DNA of 64,000 nt. Origin: Leptidea sinapis (taxonomy: Eukaryota; Arthropoda; Insecta; Lepidoptera; Pieridae). The translations under genes were made by a program, and so were the position numbers. The notes beneath the pieces are model-generated. The model ran no database searches and was not told where the DNA came from. It worked only from the letters and a program-made list of their open reading frames with translations. The stretch spans positions 8,072,501 through 8,136,500 of the forward strand of contig NC_066279.1 of NCBI RefSeq assembly GCF_905404315.1. The letters run 5' to 3'. Positions 30,773 through 40,428 of the stretch are shown in pieces; the stretch's first letter is position 1, and every line of letters begins with the position of its first letter.

Positions 30773-31901
30773 TCAACGAAAGTATTTCGTCACTCCAATG
30801 ACCAACCATTCCAAACATAGGAATAGTATAATAAGTTTTATGCTTTCAATGGAAAATAAAGAAGATACAACTAATTATATTAACTTAGCTCTTTTGGTTT
30901 GCATTTACGTTCAGATTAATTCACAAATTATATGGAGGAGCTTTTCTTGATGTGCGTGAAAGATAAGAGAATTATTTACTTTTTACCACATTTTATGAAA
31001 AAGAAAAGTCAAAAGGACCATGACAAATTTTGATAGCAGAAATGATGCATGAAGCAGATTTATATTTTAGCCCTAGTGGGTGCAAGTAGTTTTATAAGGT
31101 AAATTTAATGATTAGCGATAGGAACTAACATAGATTTAAGTGAATATCGTAACTAAGAAATTATTGATTTTTGTCAAATACTGTATTAATGTGTTTTTAA
31201 TTTATATGGATGGTATGCCTGTAAATATATGATTTTATTATTATTTATTCTTATGGGGAATAAATTTAAATGGTCACAGAAGTTAAGAATAATGATGTAA
31301 CCATTTTGCTATAGGTATATTGCGTCTTGATTAGCATCATGCGGTTACACTTCGACATGCAGGGAAATATCAAAGGGAGACGCAGACGAAGTGCAGGCAG
31401 ACATCATGGCATCCTAAGATAGTGAGATAGATATACCTAATGTATAGACAGGGATAGATCCCTAATTAATTCGGCTGAGCAGAAGGCACACCAAGAAGAA
31501 AGTAGATGAAATAATACGTTTTCTTTTTACCTTCACACTTAAAATGTGTAAAAAAACAAGTAATTTTACCCTTTTTTTCATGCTGTTTTCATGCTGTTTT
31601 TTTTGGATAATATTGGAAATAAAAATAGAATATATGAAAAATTTAAACCATAAGCCGTTACGAAATCTGGAACTTTTGATCTATTGTCAAGTTGTACCAC
31701 TCGCTTAAAAAACTGAGGGATTATCCTTTCACAATATGCTTACTTTAATGTTAGGGTTTCAGAGCCTGGGGTAACTTATTTTGTGGAATTAATCTAAATT
31801 TTATAAAAAAATTGAGCATTATTGTATCTAGGAGTTTAATCGGGTAAAAGCAAATGTATGTAAGACATTTTTTTATTATTAGTATAAGCAAAAAGTATAC
31901 A
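30773..31901. other. Intron sequence; possible eroded LINE end at 31330-31510
   Basis: AT-rich. At 31360-31400 the plus strand reads KGRRRRSAGRHHGI, and GGCTGAGCAGAAGGCACACC follows, loosely like an RTE C-terminus. Too decayed to annotate. Confidence 0.35.
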
Positions 31902-31903
31902 TA

Positions 31904-32737
31904 GGGCACTAAAAGTTTTGCACTTCAAGCTAATCGGAACTCTTTGAATTTCGAATGTTATATTCAACCTTCTTAGTAATAAAAAAAACATGTCAATTGT
32001 TGGTCTGGAAATAATTTATCAATTGTTTTTTATCACACATCAAAGTTCTACGTACGCAACGTAAATGGAATTAGGTTGAAAAGATTATAGAGCGATGATT
32101 TAAAAAAGTTCTCTCTCTCCGCAAGACTGTGCCGCTCGTCTTCAAAATGCTTTTGGGAGAGAAGCACCTTGCTTGAGCACCGTGAGGCGATGGTTTCCTG
32201 AATTTGAGAGATGTTGGGTTTCTTTACATGACGAATTTCGTGAAGGGCGGCCTTCAACTGCCGCCAACAAAAATAATGTTGCTACTGTCTTTACAGTTGA
32301 AGGCTAATTGAAGAAAAGCCGCGGATTACCTATGAGACAATTCGAGACAACAAGAATTGAAAGTTCGGAAACTTTGTTGTCGTTGGATCCCTCGTGAACT
32401 GACAGCGGAACAGAAACATTTTTAGCTTCCAAAAAAGTACTCGTCATCCATCCTGCACATAGGCCCGACCTAGCACCCTGTGATTTCTGTATTTTCCCCA
32501 AAATCAAAGATTTGATGAGAGGTTTCAGTTTTACCAATTCCAAAGTGGCAGTGATACCGTTCAATCAGAACGTAGAAAACATGCCTTCAGATCTGTGGTC
32601 CTCCTGTTTTAAAAAATGGTTCGATCGCATGAAAAGACGTTTAAAATGTAAAGGAGAGTATTTTGATAGGCAATAAACATAATATTTTGGTTAGAACATG
32701 TTGTTTTTTTAAGTTACGCAAAACTATTAGTATGATC
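31904..32737 (+). mobile_element. Mariner element with internal deletion
   Basis: Flanked by TA (31902-31903 and 32738-32739). Ends GGGCACTAAAAGTTTTGCAC and, inverted, GATCATACTAATAGTTTTGC. The transposase start can be read through frameshifts (CAARLQNAFGREA, RRWFPEF, DEFREGRPSTAAN) and the end as AHRPDLAPCDFCIFPKIKDL. The middle, including the first two catalytic aspartates, is deleted at about 32420. Same family as 14541-15725, which lies in the opposite orientation. Confidence 0.85.
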
Positions 32738-33309
32738 TACGTATCATTCTGTATGTTGTATTAAAAGTCCTCCTGTGTCTTTTTAATTCTTATTATTAGT
32801 ATTATACTAACCTTTGTTCTAATATATCAAAAGATAAACTATAAGCCAAGCTTGTTTCGGAAATTTTTGTACAAACGTTTAGATCTTTATTCGTTCATAG
32901 TTAAAAGAAGGGTAGAAAGTACAATATCCAACAATCAAACATCTAAATTCCATTAATATTGTTCGTGTAGGGAACACAATCTTGGCTGTTTCCGAAATAC
33001 TTTGAGTATCCAAATCTAATTTCCCCACTTCACAATGTGTCACGGGAAGCGTTTGCAAATGTCACTTGCCAACGCTTTTATTGTAAGTCCTATTTAACAT
33101 TTTTTGAGATGGGAGAGAAAATAAGAAGCTCTTGCCGTTTTGATACATTTTCATAACACTTACTTAAATACTGATTTAAAAGAATTCTTGAATGTGCACG
33201 ATTACGCAATGCTAAATTAACTATATGAGCTTTGTTAAGAGCTAGAACATATTAAATTGACTTTATAATAGGGTTCACGAGTATGCCTTTCTTACCAAAT
33301 TAAATTACA
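32738..33309. other. Intron sequence, nothing supported
   Basis: AT-rich, no feature recognised. Confidence 0.5.
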
Positions 33310-33623
33310 TCTTTATATATATAAATCCAGTGTCCTGATGTTTGTTTCCAGTGAACTCCCAAACTAATAAACGGGTTTTAATGGGGATTACTTAATGGAG
33401 TGCAGTTTAGTCCAATTTGAGAGATACGATAGTTTTTATTTCAATTTGGGACCCATAATTATTTTTATTTAGAATATTCAAGTTCCACTGTGAAACAATT
33501 TCATTATAACAACAGGGAGCATTTTTACGTAATATTTCTCGATGTTTTGAAATATTATTGGCAAATTCCTATAATACAGTATTTTTTTATTATCTACAGA
33601 GCAACGTCTGTTGGGTCAGCTAG
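33310..33623 (+). mobile_element. Short non-autonomous Helitron
   Basis: Starts TCTTTATATATATAAATCC after A (33309) and ends GCAACGTCTGTTGGGTCAGC plus TAG before T (33624). That gives 5' TC, 3' CTAG and insertion between A and T. 314 bp, no open frame. Confidence 0.75.
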
Positions 33624-34640
33624 TAATATTATATATTAAACAATATGCTATTATTTTTTTGTTTTACCAACCAACTATTGTAAGTGCTATGCTTGTATTT
33701 ATTTTGAAGTAAAGTTTGTTGCGTGCCTTAAATAACTAATTATAAATACTCCAAATACTATAAACTTAATAAAAAAGGAAATAGCCTTCCTTTTCCAGGA
33801 GTCAATCATACCCACGAATAAACAGACGATAATAAGATTATCGCGATCACCATAAAAGGTTTTTACGAATGAATGTACTCTTCAGATATTCCGGACCTAT
33901 GAAACCCAATAACGAAACGAATCATTTCAGCAAATAGGCCATCTAGTCCGCATCGACTCTCGTGCTAATAATTTATTCTACTAGCGTTGAGGGGATCCAG
34001 CATTAAATTATGAAGAGCGCCTACAGCTTTATAAGAATCTATCTTTAACAATTCCTTTAGCTTATAAATAAAAGAAACAAGCTCATCTTTATTTACAGTA
34101 ATGAAGTGAAATCCACTTTGCTCGCTAGCAGACAATTTACTTTCAAATTAAAACGTCGGGTCTCTGGATAGGTGTTTTGCTTTGTAAAGTTCAATCTTTT
34201 AATTTTCTCTGTCAGGTATATGCTTTCAATTAAAATGGCTTAACCAATATTAATTTAGATAAATACTGTTATTTTATGAAAATATTTCGGTCATTATTCA
34301 TTCAGAGTGAAAAAAAGGGTAGAAAGTACATCCGATTATCATATAGTTGTTTTTTCCAATGATCATATACGGCTCATTGATAGTGACATATTAAAAGTAA
34401 TATTGTTCTTTATGATTGGTTCTGCTGGTTAAGGTGGTGGTGGATGCAGGTAGAGCTTTGGTTTGAGGATATTGTTCTCTTAGTAAATGTCATGTTTTGT
34501 GGGAAAGTTTATGCCGAAATAACCGACATTGTAAATGATACGAATAATTAGTCTGGCCATAAATACTGTTACAATTAAAGTTAAACATAATATTAGATTT
34601 GGATTTGGTGCCTGTCATTTTATATAATTCGTTCGCCTCC
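33624..34640. other. Intron sequence, nothing supported
   Basis: AT-rich. The end (about 34550-34640) may already belong to the Tc1-like element that follows, but no terminal repeat could be matched. Confidence 0.4.
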
Positions 34641-34652
34641 GGGCAGTTTTGA

Positions 34653-34916
34653 TTGGAAAAGAACTTTTCCAGGAGTCGGACGTCACCAGAGCTGAAGACT
34701 GGCCGTCGTCCTGATCTTAATCCATTGGATTATGATTTATGGTCAGTCTTAGAGTGTACAGCTTACTCTAAACACCATGATAGTTTGAAGTCCCTAAAAC
34801 AATCCGTACGATTGGCAGTGAAGAATTTTCCCTATGAAAGAGTGCGAGCTTCTATTGATAACTGGCCTCAACGTTTAAAGGACTGTATTGCAGCCAATGG
34901 GGACCACTTCAGATAA
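34653..34916 (+). pseudogene. Tc1/mariner-superfamily transposase, C-terminal fragment
   Basis: The frame reads GRRPDLNPLDYDLWSVLECT, SLKSLKQSVRLAVKNFP, RASIDNWPQRLKDCIAANGD and stops at 34916. PDLNPLDYxLWSxLE holds the third catalytic residue (D) of Tc1-like and maT-type DDE transposases, and RLKxCIxxxGxHF is the family C-terminus. The first two catalytic residues and the DNA-binding part are gone; the first dozen residues of the frame are probably unrelated sequence. Confidence 0.8.
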
Positions 34917-35091
34917 GCTTTTTATTTTTCAAATTGTTTTATATTTACGTATTAAACTAACACACTGTAAAATTAATAAGTGTTATTTGCAATTTTTAGA
35001 GTTAGTGAAATAGTCTTAACCTATGTTAGGAAATACAATAATAAATTACATATATGTTAGTAACAAACTTATTCTATATTAGTTGATATAA
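34917..35091. other. AT-rich spacer
   Basis: May include the 3' terminus of the Tc1-like element (CACACTGTAAAATTAATAAG). No matching 5' end was found. Confidence 0.3.
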
Positions 35092-35487
35092 TTAATAAAC
35101 TTCCAAACGAAAGCAGACATCCAGTGCGCTTTGAATGCGCTGTCCTGTCTGTCGGCTATTACCTTCATAATAATATTGGGACCTATTTTTGACGGAGGTG
35201 ATTCTTATCCGTATGATTGCGGAGAAACCATCGACACGGTTCTCCACAAACATACCGGACGCGCTACAATACCGAGGCAGTCCCAACATTATCCTGAAGA
35301 TGTTATTATATTGGACACGGAGAGCATTAGTAGATTTTTGGGTATAGTCAACCCACAGACTGCACGTGTAAAAGCTCTGACAGAATGACTTGAATAGCGT
35401 GATCTTTACATCATGTGCATGAATAGAAATACATCCAAATTGTAATTCAAAAGTCATAATATTTAGTCTTCTGTTGCCTGTCAGCAA
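35092..35487 (-). mobile_element. LINE fragment, RT C-terminal region
   Basis: The minus frame of 131 residues contains HDVKITLFKSFCQSFYTCSL, WVDYTQKSTNALRVQYNNIF and RIMLGLPRYCSASGMFV. The string LWVxYTQKxxNALRVQYNNxFRxLLGLPRxCSASGMF is typical of an insect LINE lineage (memory). The frame is open but holds only this part of RT, so it is a fragment. Its orientation is opposite to the next LINE piece. Confidence 0.8.
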
Positions 35488-35689
35488 GGCGATCCTCTTG
35501 GTCCAGCAATATTAGCCAATTTAGCCTAGCCATTCATTCCGCTATAATAAAATTAAAATCGTTTGATGTTTGGTACCTACTTAGATCGTACTTTGGGTGG
35601 TGAAGTGGACTCTGGTTTAGGTTTGATAGATTTGATAGAATTTTAATAGAATAGAAAATTATACCCAGCTCAAAATTAAATTTTTCGAA

Positions 35690-37115
35690 ATACAAACTTT
35701 TTATTAGCAAACTTATTATTAAATTTACAAATTTCAGACCGGATTGATATTATTACCAATGAATTTAATGTCTTAAATTTAATGTTGGCTCCCAATATTA
35801 AAGCTTTGGATTTGTGTTCAATTCAATTCACTTCTCCTTCTTGGAGCTCCACTATTTCCTGTTTCAATTCCAATGATATTAGCCGACCATATTAAGAATT
35901 TAAAAATGTTTCGGGCAGATTAATTAAGATTTATTCTCATATGGCCTTTACAATTATTCTCTCTTGTCTACTTATCAGAAAATTTATATACCTCTAAGGG
36001 TCTAGCTCATTATGGAGATTTAAAAATTTACTTGATGTGATTGATAGTTCTCTTAAAATTATTTTAGAAACTGTTTTGAATTGCGCGTTTACAGAACGTG
36101 TATGGTCTCAAGCATCTTTACAGAAACGGTTTGGTGGTTTTGGTTCAAAAGTTAGTTTCAGGCGTTGCTTTACTAGTGTTTCTGTCTTCAGTTCATGTTG
36201 TGAACCTTTACTAGAATTGATAATCATATGTACCAGGTAATTCAGAAATAACATATTTGGATGAAGTTAAAAATACACTTAAATATATATTGCACTTTCA
36301 CAATTTTCAAGTATTCAAAATTTTCCAGACGAACTAAATTGTCTAAAAGCATGGAACACTTCTTTGTTAGTCAGCCTTTGATGATATTTCGATCACATCT
36401 ACTAACAGATACAGAGCGTGTTCGTCTTTGGTCGTAACACAAATTAATTGCTTTTGTTTACAATCGTTAACTTCCGAGCTGATTGGAACGTTAATTTATA
36501 ATTTTATGCGTATGACTCCGGCTAGGTATAAAAATAAATGAACTCAATCAATGTCAATGTGGTATTCAGATAGATGAACTTCGGTGCCATGGGCTATCCT
36601 GCCTAAAATCGGCAGGCCATATCAGTCGTCACCCCCACATTAATGAAGTCATCCGCACGGCATTAACCGCTCTATACCAGCTGTTTTAGAGCGGAATAGT
36701 ATTATCTACCGCGATGGTAAGCGTCCTCGTGGAATGACTCTAGTGGCTTGGGCATGGGCAAGAGCGGTGGTGTCCAAGTTATTTCAGTTCGGGCTTCGGC
36801 TGAAGACGGCAATCGTCGCAAATATATCGGTCTCAGTGAGTCTTACATTCTTGTGTTGCCCCGTGGGGCCCAGAGGCGCGGATAATATACAAAGTACTAA
36901 ATACGTGCCTCAATAGGGCTACTGGAAACCCAAGTGCTGATACCTATTTCGGTGAACGGATCAGCCTAGCTATCCAACGCGAAAATGCTGCCAGTATTCT
37001 TGGTACACTTCGCCATAGCGATAGTTTTAACTGAATGTAATTATAGGGATGACCGGTCGTCGTGGAAATCTTAGGGGAGGCCTTTGTCCGGCTGATGATG
37101 ATAATGATGATGATG
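35690..37115 (+). mobile_element. LINE fragment with Cys/His and RPDG-type C-terminal domain
   Basis: Across shifting plus frames I read ISNLKMFRAD-like, SPLWRFKNLLDVIDSSLKII and ERVWSQASLQKRFGGFG (RT thumb). Then come DTERVRLWS, ARYKINELNQCQCGIQIDEL, HINEVIRTALTAL, DGKRPRGMTLVAWAWARAVV and ERISLAIQRENAASILGTLR, with a stop at about 37033. A Cys/His cluster followed by RPDGxT...WDxTVxDT is the C-terminal architecture of this LINE group and recalls restriction-like endonucleases. The tail is GGATGACCGGTCG...GGCTGATGATGATAATGATG (to 37115). Heavily mutated. Confidence 0.65.
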
Positions 37116-37302
37116 TTATAAGGTTTTGTTTTGTTTTGAGGTCATTTGTATTCGAATTTCATAGAGATGCCTTTTATGAAATAAGATCTAAGACCTCTAT
37201 ATGCAAATCTCATTTTAGTATAAATTACCCTATCGTACCTAATCCAATTTGTTTGATTTTCGTTGTTCATCTTCTATGTATAAATAATCTTGAATTGTGT
37301 AC

Positions 37303-37525
37303 CTTAATAAGCTGATCGTCAGCTTTGCCCAGGATAACTTCACAGCCTTCGCGGTGAGCGAAAAGTTTCCGCGCCTGAACTTTCATGTGGAAAGTCTTCT
37401 CTATAAGGGGTGTAGCGACGACTCTCTCAAGCGACGTGGATGCGTTCGTAAAGCCCACCACATCGGCTTCCACTTCTTGAAGGAACGTCTCCCAAGTGTG
37501 GAATAACGATGACGGGCATGAGGCT
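37303..37525 (-). CDS. F-BAR protein gene, F-BAR helix exon (first exon seen)
   Basis: The exon is 223 bases: acceptor CAACCGTTTCAG before AGCCTCATG, donor ATTAAG|GTACAC. One base completes a codon from the previous exon; then it encodes 74 residues, SCPSSLFHTWETFLQEVEAD through VVATPLIEKTFHMKVQARKL to CEVILGKADDQLIK. In FES/FER F-BARs the equivalent segment is a SKSW..x..QTE helix, then P....KDKxQxRKxY, then LEKLKxxYxxLIK; the order and spacing fit. The missing 5' exon should encode about 70 residues (start and first helix) and was not found to the right. Confidence 0.8.
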
Positions 37526-37644
37526 CTGAAACGGTTGAGAATTTACAAAATTAGACATTATTGTATTCAGATAATCAAAAAATTAATGCGCATCTGTGCA
37601 ATCTATCCATTAATATAACGCAAACAACACAGACAAAACGCTGA

Positions 37645-37782
37645 CCCACTTATTCATAATAGTCTGATAACTTAAAGCATTGCTTATTCTCAATCTGTCT
37701 TCTTCTAGTGACCTAAGTTAGAATGAGAGAAAACACTCCTTAGCGGCTTTTTCAAGTTAGTGGAACATTATGAATAAGGGGG
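37645..37782. mobile_element. MITE, second copy of the 14250-14392 family
   Basis: Begins CCACTTATTCATAATAGTC and ends GGAACATTATGAATAAGGGG, an inverted match. Internal AGAATGAGAGAAAACACTCC and AGCGGCTTTTTCAAGTTAG match the other copy in reverse orientation. It lies 120 bp upstream of the exon at 37303-37525. Confidence 0.7.
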
Positions 37783-38495
37783 TGAGTGTAAACTGCGCAT
37801 GTCATTCCCCACGATTTTGACCAATGAGACCGTATTTTTAAATTTTGCGCCTTCAAGATTCGTGCGATGGGTTCATTATATCGATGAGTATCTTCTAATC
37901 TTTAAGATGTTCTTTAGCAGATGTATCGGGTATGTATTGTACTATATATACCTTAGGTGTATATAGTATAGTGTGCACCCATCGTATATTACAGAAATAA
38001 AGATAGAAAAATATTTAAATTTAAAACATAGCAAAATTGAGTTTCACCTCAACATAATGCAGCGCTTGCCTGCCGGTTCACAGTTTTAAGTTTTCCTTTT
38101 ATTATCTTAATTAATTTAATTTATTTAAACAAATTCAAGTAATTTTAAACATTCGAGTACCTTTATTTCATGTATAGTTGTATAATATAAATATTTTATA
38201 ATGCTGAAGTTCTAAATGTACATTTATGAAAGTGCCATTTTTTCTGCTATGTTGCCAAGTTTCTTGCAGATTTTGTTTACGAAGTCCAGGTATATAGTAA
38301 GTTTATAACAATCCATTTAATGATTAATAAAAGTACTTGCAACAAAAAAACATAGCTTCAGAGATCTACTTTCCGTTGTTCGTTCTCGGCAAACATTATA
38401 ATTAACATAATTATTAGAGTACTTTTATTTTAATATTAAATAAATTATTGCGTGTGCGAGTTTGACAGCGACATCAATTAATAAATATATATATA
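37783..38495. other. Intron or intergenic sequence, nothing supported
   Basis: AT-rich. A near-palindrome TATATATACCTTAGGTGTAT(ATA) lies at about 37942-37965. No exon signal was found. Confidence 0.4.
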
Positions 38496-39095
38496 GCCGG
38501 CCCACATACTAGCGCTCTACAAAGCGCAGGTCCGGCCACACATGGAGTATTGCTGTCATCTCTGGTCTGGCGCACCCCAGCTCGATCAATGGATCGAGCT
38601 GATACTGGGGGTCAAATGTGACCGCGTGCAACGCAGAGCAGCTCGAATTGTCGGGGACCCAGTGCTCTGTGAACGGCTGGATCACTTGGCGTTGCGTAGA
38701 GACGTTGCTTCATTATGTGTCTTCTACCGCATTTATCACGGGGAGTGTTCCGAAGAGCTGTTTAACTTGATTCCTGCCGCCGAATTCCACCTTCGCACGA
38801 CACGCCACAAGTTAGGATATCATCCCCACCATCTGGATGTGTGGCGGTCCTCCACAGTGCGGTTTTCAAGGAGCTTTCTTCACGTACTACAAAACTGTGG
38901 AATGAGCTTCCTTGTGCGGTGTTTCCGGGACGATACGACATGGGTACCTTCAAAAAAAGCGCGTACACCTTCCTTAAAGGCCGGCAACGCTCTTGTGATT
39001 CCTGTGGTTTTGCAAGAGAATGTGGGCGGCGGTGATCACTAAAGACCAGGTGACCCGTACGCTCGTTTGTCCTGCTATTCCAAAAAACAAATATA
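38496..39095 (+). mobile_element. Jockey-like LINE, 5'-truncated copy with an internal template-switch palindrome
   Basis: Starts within the family at GCCGGCCCACATACTAGCGC and runs to GTGACCCGTACGCTCGTTTG, TCCTGCTATTCC and an A-rich end. The protein follows MEYCCHLWSGAPQ and DRVQRRAARIVGDPVLCERL. After the Q of SGAPQ, where other copies read YQLDPF, this one has an altered 13-residue stretch due to a palindrome at 38575-38610 (see findings). A further frameshift occurs near 38880 (FLHVLQNCG). Preceded by an ATATATATAT run. Confidence 0.9.
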
Positions 39096-39764
39096 CATTT
39101 TTATAGATGAACCTAATAACATGACCCAGCTTCAATGGTTCTGTTTAAGAAGACCTTTTCGTATACTGATAAAATAATAAAAATAGGATTTGATTTTTTA
39201 TTCTAGAAAAATTCCATTTTCTGTTATTCGAATACGTCTTGTTAATAATATTATAAAATAGTATTCGTACTAATTTTGTATGTATATAATTAGTATAATC
39301 TTCGAAATACTAAGCCTAATGTAAAGATCATGTAGGTATACGAGATTAGCTTAAGGTATGATTTTGGGTGAAAAGAGCGGGCCGATTCGGAAATAATTTT
39401 GAAAGAAATTTTAAAAAGAAAAATTATTTCCCACTAAGGCATAATTTTTTTTTCAAAATTGATTTCTAAAGATTTTTTACAGAATTTTGACTTCAATTGA
39501 AAAAATGGCTCTCTGAGAAAGACAAAACGGCCAAAATCAAAATATATTTATTTACATTATTCAAGACAAAAATTATCATAATTTAGGCTAGTGTCCTGCG
39601 GTAAGCAATTAATACAGCTAGTATTGAAAGACACCGTTCTTTCTCCATTTCAATACATAATTCTTATATGAATTAACTAAAAAGGTAAACAAATATAATA
39701 GGTGGAGGATATCCACTGACACCTATGTAGCATTTATAAGTAATATTAATGTAGTTTGTATTAA
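39096..39764. other. AT-rich sequence, nothing supported
   Basis: No recognised feature. Confidence 0.5.
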
Positions 39765-39835
39765 AATTTATGGACCATGCAGGATTCGAACTCGGATACA
39801 TCCCAGCGCTCTTATCAAGTACGCCAATATTATAT
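39765..39835 (-). mobile_element. tRNA-cloverleaf repeat (family T), 3' part
   Basis: The minus strand reads AAGAGCGCTGGG then GAGTTCGAATCCTGCATGG and TCCATAAATTTT, the anticodon-arm side, T-arm and conserved flank of family T. The acceptor 5' strand and D-arm are degraded. Confidence 0.6.
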
Positions 39836-40309
39836 TATATCATAATATATTTATAATATGTAGTACTTAATTTGTATATAACTTTCAGATAACTGGAGAT
39901 CTAGAAGCTTTTTATTGTATTTTAATGATAATACAGTAACAAAATTACAATTTTTTTAAAAGCCTCAACCCATTCATTTTAAATATCCACAGAAAATAAA
40001 TTTGTAAGCTCTCTGAGTTATTTTGTCATCCGACAAGAGAATTCATTCAAGCTCCATTTAATATTCCTAACGTCAAGTAAATTAAAATCTTTCAAAGCAA
40101 TAAGCATTCATGAATGTTCAATAAAAGAAAATATCTACCAACTTGAACATAACGCCTCATTCGTATTTCGCTAAAGTGGTTGCAGGTTGAGAGTTCAAAC
40201 CTCACCGTCTCCATTTTACAGGTTAAAAAAGTTCTTTTAACATAAATATAATTTGTATTAACAATTTGTTATTTTTTAAAGCCATAACCCTCTAGGATTA
40301 CACTAATTA
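39836..40309. other. AT-rich sequence with a T-arm-like string
   Basis: At about 40177-40205, GGTTGCAGGTTGAGAGTTCA followed by AACCTCACC resembles a tRNA T-arm, possibly a decayed tRNA-derived repeat. Nothing else. Confidence 0.35.
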
Positions 40310-40428
40310 AAATTGAATACAAGCGGTTGAGCAGTTTATCAACTGTACAGTAGATCCTGTAGATGAAGCCACAGCTTGAGAGTTGTATGTATTATACAAG
40401 ATGTATCAACGTTACGTCACTTGAACGG
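40310..40428 (+). mobile_element. tRNA-cloverleaf repeat (family T), left half split by a LINE
   Basis: GCGGTTGAGCAGTTTATCAA...GTTACGTCACTTGAACGG matches 61940-62043 (GTGGTTTAGCAGGTTATCAA...TTTACGTCACTCGAACGG). The match breaks at GAACGG, exactly where LINE 40429-43816 begins, and resumes at 43817. Confidence 0.75.
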
